A stretch of 64,000 bases of DNA, taken from assembly GCA_020630435.1 (NCBI GenBank), contig JAHDBJ010000003.1:1-64000 (forward strand). The letters are read 5' to 3'. The position numbers and the translations under genes are program-made. A model generated the notes under the pieces. The model saw nothing but the letters and a program-made list of their open reading frames with translations. It made no database searches and was not told the DNA's origin. Below, piece after piece: positions 53,708-64,000 of the stretch (positions within the stretch are counted from its first letter, which is position 1; the number at the start of each line of letters is the position of its first letter). Origin of the DNA: Saprospiraceae bacterium. GTDB lineage: Bacteria > Bacteroidota > Bacteroidia > Chitinophagales > Saprospiraceae.

Positions 53708-54505
53708 TTATTTTTTTGGGGTTACTAAAATATTTTTAATATGACTAGGAATAGAATTCGTAAAATAGTAGTTGGTTAACGCATAACGACATCCTTCCCT
53801 AAGTGGCGCTCCTCTATGAATTCCTGTTGTATCTGTTAATATTATTGTTCCTTTTTGGGCTGTATAAGTAACGAGTTCATATTCACCACTATTTAAGATA
53901 GTATCTACTTCTTTTTGACTAATCCGATTTTGAAATGCTCCGAGATTAAATTTAGATACACCTTCCAATTTAGAACTAGCTTGATGTGTTGCTTTTATAT
54001 ACTGAAAAGGGCCATTTTTTTCGGAGACATCTGTCAAATAAACGATAGCTTTAAATTGTTTACCATAAATTGTATCTCTATGCCATCCTCCTCCTGATCC
54101 TAAATTTCCTTCCTTCATTTCAATTCGAGCAGCAAGGGTAAATCCTTCGACTTCAGTTCTTCTGAGATAAGCATTACGAATATCCGTCAAAAACTCATTT
54201 GTATAAAAAGTATCAATTAAAGATGAGATATGATTTGCTCCATATATTCTATTATCTGCCTGTTCGTTGTCTTGTGTTATTTTTTCTCTGTATTGAATAA
54301 GCGATTCATCTATTTCTTCAATCATACTTTCACAAGTTACTTCATCAAAAAAACCATCTATACATATTACTCCTTCCTTTTTTATAACTTCCAAAATATC
54401 TTTAGTTTCTAAGATATTATTTCCAACATTTGATGATGCAATTTCATCCAATATTTTATATCTAGCGGTCTTATATACTGCTTTACTATACTCTACAATA
54501 TTCAT
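53708..54505 (-). CDS. Phytanoyl-CoA dioxygenase (PhyH) family protein
   Basis: The Fe(II)/2-oxoglutarate triad is present: His142 and Asp144 in GGGWHRDTIYGK and His230 in TDTTGIHRGAPLREGCR, with Arg240 for 2-oxoglutarate binding. Length (265) is typical. It is the distal gene of the glycan operon, joined to the methyltransferase gene by a one-base stop/start overlap (TAATG). A role as sugar or lipid hydroxylase in glycan tailoring is inferred from the context. Confidence 0.85.
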   Translation of the reverse strand: MNIVEYSKAVYKTARYKILDEIASSNVGNNILETKDILEVIKKEGVICIDGFFDEVTCESMIEEIDESLIQYREKITQDNEQADNRIYGANHISSLIDTFYTNEFLTDIRNAYLRRTEVEGFTLAARIEMKEGNLGSGGGWHRDTIYGKQFKAIVYLTDVSEKNGPFQYIKATHQASSKLEGVSKFNLGAFQNRISQKEVDTILNSGEYELVTYTAQKGTIILTDTTGIHRGAPLREGCRYALTNYYFTNSIPSHIKNILVTPKK

Positions 54506-55569
54506 TATTTTTTTCTTTTGAATATTTTTAATAAAAAATCTCTTACAGGAAGACTTATAGATTTGTATACGTTTCTCAATCTATTTTGATTCCATTTTTG
54601 TTGTCTAACTTTATTTAAATGTAAAATATAATCAATGTTATTTAGAGGATAGTATTTTTTTAATTCTTCCTGATATAGTTTTTTCAAGCGACTAGTTTTT
54701 TCAAAAACACCTTGAATTTTTTCATTAATAAAAATTGGTTTAAATAATGCTTGCCGCATCATATAATCTAGGTGTACTTTTGAAAAATGCAATAAATGAG
54801 GAATTTGTAAAAAACGAATAAAATTTCCTTCATAATTATCCTCAATTTTTCTTATCCCTGGAACACCAATGTAAACTATTGTACCTTCTTGTAAAACACT
54901 TGATAATAGATTTAATTCTATTTTAGGTGCTGATAAATGCTCTAAGACTTGTTCATAAATTACAAGTCCTATATTTTGCCATTTTCCTTCTATATAATTA
55001 TCGATGTCTTTAATAGTTCCTTGTATTAAATTCAGACCTTTATCAATCCCATAATTTAAATATTCTGCTCCTAAGTCACATCCCATAACAGAATAGCCTC
55101 TTTCTTTAAAATATTCTAAAATTCCCCCTGCTCCACATCCAATTTCAAGTATCATTTTTCCTTCAATTTTATCCAATATCATATTATCTTTCAGAAAGGA
55201 ATATATTAACTGTCCTTTATATTTCTGAAAAACATAAAAATCATCAATCGAAGCACCATCTAGCCTATCTAAATTTCTATATTCTATATTATAAAATGTA
55301 CTTAAACTTTCTTCTGACAATCGGGGATTAGTATACAATAAATCACACTCATCACACACAACTGTTTTGACAGGTAATCCATACATATCTTTTTCTGCGA
55401 TAGTCGTATACCTTATAGAATCGCATAGTAGACATTTTGAGGTTTCTTCTTTATAAATTTCTTTTTGAATTTTGTCTAAAACTTGATTCCTTACTTTTAT
55501 TCGTGAAGGAGAAAGATGTAAGACAGGTTTTGAGGAATATTTATAATAATCAGGTATTTTTTTAATCAT
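54505..55569 (-). CDS. SAM methyltransferase with N-terminal zinc-binding motif
   Basis: The N-terminal region has a zinc ribbon-like pair of CxxC motifs (Cys46-Cys49, Cys72-Cys75), with motif VVCDECDLLYTNPRLSEE, and the SAM site ILEIGCGAGGIL at about 133-143, followed by IYEQVLEHL. This arrangement is typical of sugar or glycan methyltransferases of the Methyltransf_23 class. The C-terminal 110 residues are Lys-rich and helical. The gene starts 2 bp after the glycosyltransferase stop codon and overlaps the dioxygenase gene. Confidence 0.85.
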   Translation of the reverse strand: MIKKIPDYYKYSSKPVLHLSPSRIKVRNQVLDKIQKEIYKEETSKCLLCDSIRYTTIAEKDMYGLPVKTVVCDECDLLYTNPRLSEESLSTFYNIEYRNLDRLDGASIDDFYVFQKYKGQLIYSFLKDNMILDKIEGKMILEIGCGAGGILEYFKERGYSVMGCDLGAEYLNYGIDKGLNLIQGTIKDIDNYIEGKWQNIGLVIYEQVLEHLSAPKIELNLLSSVLQEGTIVYIGVPGIRKIEDNYEGNFIRFLQIPHLLHFSKVHLDYMMRQALFKPIFINEKIQGVFEKTSRLKKLYQEELKKYYPLNNIDYILHLNKVRQQKWNQNRLRNVYKSISLPVRDFLLKIFKRKK

Positions 55570-55571
55570 AT

Positions 55572-56672
55572 TTAGAGTTTGAGTGCCATCAAAAAGTAAT
55601 TCATTTGTTGTCGAGTTACGATGTCTGCCGACATATGTCTATTGATAGACCATCTTACATCAAGATAATGCCCAGGTAATCTAAAATTCAGATAATCTGT
55701 ATTAATCAATTTATTATCAAACTGACTATTATGTTCTTTGTATAGTTTTTCAAAATATTGTTTCAGTATTCCTAACGAGTAGATTTCATTAGCATCTTTC
55801 CTAACACTTTCAGTATCAATATTAAAATCTGATAAATTCTCAACTGTATGGATTAATGAGCGGTGTGCATTATCAAATACATCAAAGAGGTATGAGTTAT
55901 CTTCATTTAAAAAATCTCTCCCTCCTCCTTCTAAATCAGCTTTAACCACAACTGGTAATCCACACATTAAAGCCTCTGAAATCACTCGAGATTCTCCTTC
56001 TCTTTTTGAGAACAATGTAAATACTTTTGAGCTTTTATAAAAATGTGAGAGTTGAGTTTGAGATATTCCTAAAAAGCCTAATTCATGATTCAACTTTAGG
56101 AGGGTAAAATTTTGTCTTTCTTCAAATGAAAACCAATCATAATAGTCTTGTACAATCGTGCTATACATACGGGGAGTAGATTCATTTGCCTTACTGGTAT
56201 TTAGTAATAAGACTTTATATTTATACCCAAGTTCATAGATTTTTTTTATCTCTTTCATGAAGAGGTCGAGATGCTTATGTTTTGCGATATTAGAAACACA
56301 TATAATATCCCAATATTTTGAGGGCATATTATTCGTATTAAATTCACTAGGAGTAAACGAACTACTATTCAATGGTATAAAAAAAACTTCTCCTTGAAAA
56401 CTTACAGTTCCTTCTCCTCCCATATAAAAATCGACAAAATCCAAAACAGGATAATTCTCATGATACCACCCAAAATGCAAACCTATAAAATATTTTTTGC
56501 TGATTTCTTCTATATTTTTCCTATAAAAGCTGTGGAGTTTTTGCGGAATTTTAAGTTTAGATTTAATCCTATCAATGTATTTATTAGAACTCTGAAAAGC
56601 TCTTATTTCTTTATGTGTAAAGACAACGATTCCTTTTTGTCCGTTTGAGGGATGTTTGAAAATATGTGCCAT
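55572..56672 (-). CDS. Family 4-type glycosyltransferase
   Basis: A 366-residue GT-B enzyme. The C-terminal half has the retaining GT4 pattern (SKREGESRVISEALMCGLPVV at about residues 220-240), with Glu residues in the EX7E-like arrangement. The N-terminal half has WDIICVSNIAKHKHLDLFMK as in GT4 acceptor domains. Nucleotide sugar and acceptor cannot be read off. The neighbouring flippase and modification genes place it in surface glycan assembly. Confidence 0.8.
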   Translation of the reverse strand: MAHIFKHPSNGQKGIVVFTHKEIRAFQSSNKYIDRIKSKLKIPQKLHSFYRKNIEEISKKYFIGLHFGWYHENYPVLDFVDFYMGGEGTVSFQGEVFFIPLNSSSFTPSEFNTNNMPSKYWDIICVSNIAKHKHLDLFMKEIKKIYELGYKYKVLLLNTSKANESTPRMYSTIVQDYYDWFSFEERQNFTLLKLNHELGFLGISQTQLSHFYKSSKVFTLFSKREGESRVISEALMCGLPVVVKADLEGGGRDFLNEDNSYLFDVFDNAHRSLIHTVENLSDFNIDTESVRKDANEIYSLGILKQYFEKLYKEHNSQFDNKLINTDYLNFRLPGHYLDVRWSINRHMSADIVTRQQMNYFLMALKL

Positions 56673-56673
56673 A

Positions 56674-58415
56674 TTAAACAGGTTCTTCTTTTATACTACC
56701 ATCAGATAATTGATATACCTTATCACAATATTTTAAAGTAGATTTTTTATGTGTTACAATAATAATTGTTTTTCCTAACGATTTAAGTTTACGGATAGTA
56801 TCTAATATTCGTTGTTCTGTTTTTTCATCCAAGGCGCTAGTTGGTTCATCAAAAATCAAGATTTCTGCATTTTTATACAGGGCTCTAGCAATGCCTATTC
56901 TTTGTTTTTGCCCACCTGAAAGATTAGCACCATTTTCTTTAATTTCATGGTCTAAAGCAATATCTAAATCTCCTAGTGCTGCTTGAGAAATAACCTTATT
57001 AAGTCGTTCAATTTCTTTTTGTTCTCCTTGAATATTCATGGTTATATTACTTTCTAGACTCGCATCACGAATAAAAACATCTTGCCGAACATACCCAATA
57101 TTTTTTTGAAACGCCATATTCGCTTCTTTCGTTAATTGTTTTCCATCTACATATATTCCTCCTGCTGCTTCTTTCAAAAATCTTAGGATAATATATAATA
57201 ATGTACTTTTTCCAGATCCCGATTTTCCTATAAATCCAATAGTTTCTCCTTTTTTAATATGGAAATAAATATTTCTCAATACCCACTCCCCCTCTTCATT
57301 ATATTTATATGAAATATCTTTTCCTTGAATGGATTCTTTTATAGTCATTTTTTTAATCTTTTCAAAAGAACTTACCTTAGTAAGTTTCAAATGCCCTAGC
57401 CTTTCATTTAAAAATGAAAATTGTTTAATAACCATTAAGGCATTTACTATTCGATTAACGGATGGCATTACCCGTATAGCAGCTGTAGCCATAATACTTA
57501 GCATTAGCAGTAAGTCAGATTGGTATTCTCTAAAAATTACAGCAAATAGAAAAAGTGCAAATATCCCCATTGCTAGAATCACTTCATTCATCTTTTGGTA
57601 GATCTTACCATATACATTCGTATTTAAGACTTCAATATCATTAATCCTTTTTTGATACCGACTATATTTATCCAAAAAGTCTTGCTCTTTATTAAAAAGT
57701 TTGATGTCGACTAAACCTTTCACTCCCTCAATTGCACTTCCCAAACTTTTAGGTAAAATCTTGTCTTTTTCATCACCTAAACGTTTTACTTTATTTCTAG
57801 TCCACATATAAATAATTAGGAAAGACGGAATTAGGACTAAACCTAAAAAAAAGACTAATGAAGGGCTGTATATAAAAAGACCTATCAGTATCATTAACAC
57901 CACTACAACTTCAATAAAGAAAAATAATAGAGGCATAATATATAGGTTTGCAAATTGTATAGGGGCAGAACAAATAGTATAAATAATTGTGCCTGTATCT
58001 ATCTCTTTTGAAAATAAATATCCTTGATTATAATAATACTGATACTGACGTTGACTTATAGAAAGTGCAATATCAAAAGCATATTTGGACTGAAAGTATT
58101 GTATATATAGACTTATTGTATTTTTTAATAAAAATATGACTACTAAAAGAAAAGATAAAAAAAGTAAGAAGCTAAGTTTGTCTTGAATGCCAACAAATTG
58201 ATACAATGTATTCAAATAATAATTTCCTTCAATCACACTCATATCTTGAGCAATATAAACTATTGGGATAATACTAGTTAAGCCCAAGACATCTAAAAAT
58301 GCACTTAAAAGCAATAATAAGATAACATTTACTCCTTTTTTCTTTTGTGTCGCAGTTAAGAAAGAAAGAATATTATTTGTGGTATTGGAAATTATATTGT
58401 CTGTTAATAAGCGCT

Positions 58416-58428
<13 letters not shown>
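56674..58428 (-). CDS. ABC transporter with fused permease and ATPase (glycan flippase type)
   Basis: A 584-residue half-transporter with six transmembrane helices (about 25-310) and a C-terminal ATPase: Walker A GFIGKSGSGKSTLL at about 395, signature LSGGQKQRIGIARALYKN, Walker B ILIFDEPTSALDE and the H-loop IIIVTHKKST. The MsbA/PglK layout and its position in a glycan operon suggest flipping of a lipid-linked glycan across the inner membrane. It overlaps the upstream transferase gene by 13 bp. Confidence 0.9.
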
Positions 58429-60216
<1,788 letters not shown>

Positions 60217-60987
60217 CTATTTATAAATTAAAAATGACTGCATACACCCATATTGATTTCGTTCAATACTGATATTATTCAAGCCTAAGACTTCTTCCAA
60301 TGCTACTGTCTCGCCAGGAAATTTAGGATCGTTTAATTCGTCAAATCCTAAGATCGATCCTTTAACCAAATGTTTTTTTATTAACTTTAGACACTCAACA
60401 GTTGGTTCGTATAAATCAAAATCAAAATATGCAAAAGCAATAATTGTTTGAGGATTATCTTTAAGATATTTTTTTAAAGTTTTTACTGCATCACCCTTTA
60501 TAATTTCATGTTTTTTGATATGGCTAAGTGGAGATTCTTTCTCATGGTAATTCAAAATATCATTTAATTGTTTTTCATATTCTTTTGTTACTGAAAAAGC
60601 TCCTTTTTTAATAATTTCATTTGTTCCATCTTCTTCTGATATATTTAAAAAACCCTGAAAAGTATCAAATCCTATTATTTTACGATTATAATTATAAGGT
60701 TCATAAATCGCTCGTAAGTTCGATAAGGTTACAAGATTTTGTCCCCAACGAGTTCCTAATTCCATGATAACACCATGTGTCTTCATTATTTTAGGGTAGA
60801 GATCGTTAAAAAACAATATCTTCATTAATTCTTGCCTTTTTAAAAATAGCCCAATGTTTGCTAACTGCTCATCCTCTGGAATAGCATTATTTAAAAAAGT
60901 TTGAAAAAATTGACTTCTATTATTTCTCTCTTCCCTAGAAGCCAAACTACTTATTTCAATATCATTTTCTTTGTTTTGCATTTTCAC
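60217..60987 (-). CDS. TylF/MycF-like SAM O-methyltransferase
   Basis: A 256-residue enzyme with MELGTRWGQNLVTLSNL at about 75-91 for SAM binding, KIIGFDTFQGFLNISEEDG and YFDFDLYEPTVECLK with the acidic residues expected for metal binding in the TylF family. TylF-type enzymes methylate sugar hydroxyls, and a glycan-tailoring role fits. It is placed between the NeuB-type synthase and the phosphatase gene without gaps (stop and start abut on both sides). Confidence 0.8.
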   Translation of the reverse strand: MKMQNKENDIEISSLASREERNNRSQFFQTFLNNAIPEDEQLANIGLFLKRQELMKILFFNDLYPKIMKTHGVIMELGTRWGQNLVTLSNLRAIYEPYNYNRKIIGFDTFQGFLNISEEDGTNEIIKKGAFSVTKEYEKQLNDILNYHEKESPLSHIKKHEIIKGDAVKTLKKYLKDNPQTIIAFAYFDFDLYEPTVECLKLIKKHLVKGSILGFDELNDPKFPGETVALEEVLGLNNISIERNQYGCMQSFLIYK

Positions 60988-62025
60988 TTACTTTAGCATA
61001 GTTGTAGCAATCAATTCATTTTTAGGAATATCTACCTTTGCAGTCTTCCCGATTATTTGTTCTTTTTCGTCCCATCTCAATCCCGTTCCTGGACTCAACA
61101 GATGAATGTCTTCTGAAGTAATTATTTGACCCGCATCTATAGATTTATTAGTAGCGATTGACCGCTCTAATTTTTCTTTAGCTAGTTTTACACTATCGTC
61201 AATAAAAAAATTTTCTTCTCCAAGCGATTGTTCAAGAATACGTATATCTCTAACCATTCGCCGAACACCATCAGGACCAAGTGACCCTTTTTGATCCGTC
61301 CCTTTCATGTTTCGATCTATTGTAATATGCTTTTCAATAATTGTTGCGCCCATTGCTACTGCCGCAACGGGTATCATAATACCAATAGAGTGATCTGAAT
61401 ATCCAATAGAATATTCACCATATTCTCTTTGTAAAAATTTAATGGAATTCAAATTAATCTTCTCATGTTCTGCAGGATATTGAGACAAACAATGTAAGAT
61501 GCTTACCTCACTATGGTGCTTTGTAATTGTATTTAGCGCATTATCTAGTTCTCTAGAACCAGCCATACCTGTGGACACAATCATTGGGATTTTGGTTTCT
61601 GCCATTGCCTCTAAAAGAGGTAAATTGGTCAAATCTCTAGAAGCTACTTTTAATTTATCTGGATAAAAATATTTCAAAATACTTAAACAACCTATCCCAC
61701 AAAGCGTTTCAACAAAATCGAGATTTTTACGCTTAGCATGCTTATAGACTTCAAAGTGCTCTTCATCAGAAAGCTCCAGAAAAGCCCTGTGTTCGCCATA
61801 TGTCTTACCAAATGAATTTGGAGAATTATATGGACGACTCATTGCAGAATTTGTTAGTTCCTGATTCAAATCTCTCTTGGTTAATTTAACTGCATCCATA
61901 GGTTTAAGAGCAGTACCGAACAATTCATCTTCGGGAGTTCGACTCGCCAAATCAATAATTAATTTTGCAATATCAACCGAACCATTATGGTTCTGCCCTA
62001 TTTCTCCAATAATATATGTAGCCAT
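60988..62025 (-). CDS. neuB: NeuB-family nonulosonic acid synthase with SAF domain
   Basis: The 345-residue protein has the NeuB barrel (IIGEIGQNHNGS, DFVETLCGIGCL, KVASRDLTNLPLLEAM, MIVSTGMAG, ILHCLSQYPAE, GYSDHSIGI, IIEKHITIDRNMKGTDQ) and a C-terminal SAF antifreeze-like domain from about 285 (ERSIATNKSIDAGQIITSEDI, PGTGLRW). It condenses phosphoenolpyruvate with a six-carbon sugar or its 6-phosphate. Near residues 30-95 the loop TALKPMDAVKLTKRDL to YGEHRAFLELSDEEH is longer than in E. coli NeuB. The sugar (KDN, Neu5Ac-9-P, legionaminic or pseudaminic acid) cannot be fixed. Confidence 0.88.
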   Translation of the reverse strand: MATYIIGEIGQNHNGSVDIAKLIIDLASRTPEDELFGTALKPMDAVKLTKRDLNQELTNSAMSRPYNSPNSFGKTYGEHRAFLELSDEEHFEVYKHAKRKNLDFVETLCGIGCLSILKYFYPDKLKVASRDLTNLPLLEAMAETKIPMIVSTGMAGSRELDNALNTITKHHSEVSILHCLSQYPAEHEKINLNSIKFLQREYGEYSIGYSDHSIGIMIPVAAVAMGATIIEKHITIDRNMKGTDQKGSLGPDGVRRMVRDIRILEQSLGEENFFIDDSVKLAKEKLERSIATNKSIDAGQIITSEDIHLLSPGTGLRWDEKEQIIGKTAKVDIPKNELIATTMLK

Positions 62026-62028
62026 ATT

Positions 62029-62790
62029 TTATTTACTGTTTTTTCGAATTTGCACCTTCATTCTTTCAATTAAAGATGGATGTTTTTCCAAATAATTATC
62101 AATTTCTTTTATATCAAAATCCCACCCATACTGTTGAAATAATGCCCCAAAAATTTTACGTGCTGCTTGGAAATCTTCTAACGTATCAACTGTTAAACGT
62201 ATATTTTCGTCCCAAAAAGCATTATCCCCCAATTCTACAAATTTAATTTTAAATTTATCAGGATTAGTATATAAAAAATTTGTAACGTGTTCTCTATATA
62301 ATGTTTCCGAGGTATACTGGCTTATTTTATCTAGTGCTTCTGTTTTAACAATTTCTACAAAAAATCCAAAATGTGTCAATATTGTAGGTTTTCCTTTGTA
62401 AGTAAAACTCAAATAATCAAAATCATATTCTAAACACCTAGCTTCTAACAACAATTTTTTCAATAAAACTATACTCAAAAAAGGATTATCTGCACAAACC
62501 CTAATGTTGAACCTAAAGTTATATGTCTTATTAATTATCTGGAATCGACTCAAAACATTTTCTTCATCTCCCCTAAAGACTTCTATATTATATTTGGACT
62601 TAAATTCTAGGAGTGCTTCATCATTTTTAGAATTTGATGTAGCTAATATTATTGGGAAGTCTAATCTTTCCAACTTCAATAAAATGATGTCTAAAATATT
62701 CATTTTATTGAAAAAAGGTAGTACTACTTTTTTAGGTAACCGAGTAGATCCCGTTCTCGCCTGTAAAATAAAAGCAATCGATGTGTTCAT
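62029..62790 (-). CDS. SpsF-like cytidylyltransferase
   Basis: The start is placed at 62790 (MNTSIAFILQARTGSTRLPK); the frame is open 32 codons further, but that extension overlaps the upstream gene and does not look like the family. The 253-residue protein has the nucleotidyltransferase motif ILQARTGSTRLPKK, the EVFRGDEENVLSRF segment and RVCADNPF. SpsF-type enzymes activate sugars with CTP; here the product is probably a CMP-nonulosonate that feeds the glycosyltransferases downstream. It is the first gene of the operon by position and ends 3 bp before neuB. Confidence 0.85.
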   Translation of the reverse strand: MNTSIAFILQARTGSTRLPKKVVLPFFNKMNILDIILLKLERLDFPIILATSNSKNDEALLEFKSKYNIEVFRGDEENVLSRFQIINKTYNFRFNIRVCADNPFLSIVLLKKLLLEARCLEYDFDYLSFTYKGKPTILTHFGFFVEIVKTEALDKISQYTSETLYREHVTNFLYTNPDKFKIKFVELGDNAFWDENIRLTVDTLEDFQAARKIFGALFQQYGWDFDIKEIDNYLEKHPSLIERMKVQIRKNSK

Positions 62791-62813
62791 ACCTAGAAAC
62801 TTACACGTAAAGC

Positions 62814-64000
62814 CTAATACCCCCCATAATACTTCCGTCCAAACCACTCTAAACTTAAGAGTCCTAATAAAAGGAAAAATATCCACTTTAAATTAATAAT
62901 CGAACGTGTTTTTAAAGTACTATATAATATAGGTTTGACCGTATCCTTTTGGGCAATAATTTTGGGTAAAGAATCTATTTCTGATGGATAGACCAAATTA
63001 CCACCATATTTATCACTTAATATTTTGAGAATAGAATGATTTGCTGTGGTTTCAAATATTTCTAATTGGATGGGTTTTACACTAAATTTCCCATCATAAG
63101 TCAACTGCTCCCCATTAGAGTTTACGACCCCCTTGAAAGTATAATTTCCTACAGGAAAAAACCCCGCATTTAAAGTATAAGATTTATTGACTTTATTAAA
63201 GGTGAACGGAAAATCTTTGCCTTGACTATCTTTAATCGTTAAACTAGCATCAGGTTCATTGATCAATTCGTAACTTTCATTATATAGTTCAGCATCAAAG
63301 TAAATACTTTCATTTTCTTTGAAGATATTCTTATTCACACTCACCCTAAATTTTCGTTTATCTTCTTTTAAGGTCAAATACTGAACCGTCTTCCCTAGTA
63401 ATTCATCAAATAATTGATGATTCTGATGCTGCATATAATCAAATACCCGCCATTTCCATATGCCTTCACCACATAATACGCCTAATTTTGTAGCTTCTTT
63501 TTGCCCAATTGCCAATAATGGGTATTTCGTTTCAACTTTTCCAATGCGCTGATTGAGCAATATATTTGCTTCTGGCATAGGCGTAAACTCCCCAAAAGGC
63601 GATAATAATGGTGCAAATTTAGGCAGCTCAGTTAATAATCGCTCATCAATCGTAAATAGGTTAAAATTATTTTTAACAACTGCTTGTATGTCGTTATGGT
63701 TATTCCCCCTACCTGTTATTTTCACTAAGTTCTGTGCTTGGCTTACCGCATTTAAATCGCTTTGAGTGCCTACAATAAATAATCTAGGAATTTTTCTTGT
63801 CTGAAGCGTTTGTAAAATACCTGAAATATTATTCTTTTTACTTGGTAATTGGTGTAAAACCACAAAATCAAAACCCGCAACATTAACGGATGGTTGATTC
63901 GCATAAGCTACCGTTAGTTGATAATTTTTATTTTTAGAAAGACTAGTCTTAATCGCTGAAATATCAGGGTGTGGTGCTGCCGCCAATATCAATATCTTTT
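62814..64000 (-). CDS. C-terminal part of a large envelope protein (partial)
   Basis: The frame is open to the window edge (K-I-L-I-L-A-A-A at the end), so this is a 5'-truncated gene of which about 395 residues are visible. They include an ILAAAPHPDISAIKTSLSK segment resembling the type of vWA-like/DUF4350-like proteins found near MoxR or Bat genes, beta-rich domains (VNKNIFKENESIYFDAELYN), and a single C-terminal transmembrane helix (IFFLLLGLLSLEWFGRKYY). It probably faces the periplasm. The N terminus is needed to name it. 23 bp separate it from the SpsF-like gene. Confidence 0.65.
   Translation of the reverse strand, partial: KILILAAAPHPDISAIKTSLSKNKNYQLTVAYANQPSVNVAGFDFVVLHQLPSKKNNISGILQTLQTRKIPRLFIVGTQSDLNAVSQAQNLVKITGRGNNHNDIQAVVKNNFNLFTIDERLLTELPKFAPLLSPFGEFTPMPEANILLNQRIGKVETKYPLLAIGQKEATKLGVLCGEGIWKWRVFDYMQHQNHQLFDELLGKTVQYLTLKEDKRKFRVSVNKNIFKENESIYFDAELYNESYELINEPDASLTIKDSQGKDFPFTFNKVNKSYTLNAGFFPVGNYTFKGVVNSNGEQLTYDGKFSVKPIQLEIFETTANHSILKILSDKYGGNLVYPSEIDSLPKIIAQKDTVKPILYSTLKTRSIINLKWIFFLLLGLLSLEWFGRKYYGGY

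Noticed and set aside
62791-62886. 32-codon N-terminal extension of the SpsF-like gene
   Set aside because: It overlaps the upstream gene's end, and family members begin at the MNTSIAFILQARTGSTR position.
62504-62896. 130-residue plus-strand frame opposite the SpsF-like gene
   Set aside because: Its minus-strand counterpart carries the full nucleotidyltransferase motif; the plus-strand product has no recognisable feature.

Overview
The window is AT-rich chromosomal DNA from a member of the Bacteroidota. The grounds are: three proteins with type IX secretion system (T9SS) sorting domains (two type A, one type B of the gliding-associated class), SprB-like repeats, Bacteroidota-style promoters (TTTG, about 20 nt, TAnnTTTG), lipoproteins with short SSC/AAC lipoboxes, and families typical of the phylum (ARPP-1, DUF1573, FolB, YaaA, PorE-like TPR/PD40 protein). 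A marine Saprospirales-like gliding bacterium would fit, but genus cannot be fixed from the sequence. I saw no rRNA, tRNA, CRISPR array, prophage or transposase gene.

Layout. 0.1-4.1 kb: a secreted M43 metalloprotease with PKD-like Cys domains (minus). 4.5-11.3 kb: minus-strand accessory genes, namely three unknown proteins, DUF6624, a two-domain sulfurtransferase, a GNAT acetyltransferase, a thioredoxin-fold lipoprotein and a beta-lactamase-fold hydrolase. 11.6-18.0 kb: plus-strand DUF1772 membrane protein, then a coupled pair of proteases, a secreted LRR-Ig-subtilase and a membrane-anchored TPR-CHAT protein. 18-37.8 kb: mostly housekeeping genes (aspartate aminotransferase, YaaA, RibD, HemA, rhomboid, JmjC-like oxygenase, pyruvate carboxylase, FolB-CWC, BAX-inhibitor protein, dicarboxylate symporter, SCP2 protein), with two small Cys-patterned lipoproteins and two copies of a MITE-like repeat. 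38-52 kb: a 3697-residue T9SS type B surface protein containing four tandem units of about 390 residues, and just upstream of it a TPR/PD40/carboxypeptidase-regulatory-like/SPOR protein that is probably its envelope partner. 52-52.9 kb: a long intergenic region with a good candidate for a minus-strand small RNA. 53.7-62.8 kb: a compact minus-strand operon for a nonulosonic-acid (sialic-acid-like) surface glycan: SpsF-like cytidylyltransferase, NeuB-type synthase, TylF-like methyltransferase, KdsC-like phosphatase, GT-B transferase, ABC flippase, GT4 glycosyltransferase, a second methyltransferase and a PhyH-type dioxygenase. 62.8-64 kb: the C-terminal part of a membrane protein that runs off the window.

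How the parts fit together. The envelope dominates: T9SS cargo proteases, the giant adhesin with its putative periplasmic partner, and a surface glycan operon. The most interesting signals are the subtilase/TPR-CHAT pair, the adhesin with a SPOR protein instead of an OmpA-ended PorE, the promoter-to-terminator small RNA candidate near 52.5-52.8 kb, and the dispersed inverted-repeat element at 21.1 and 26.4 kb. All functions are read from motifs by eye; no database search was run.
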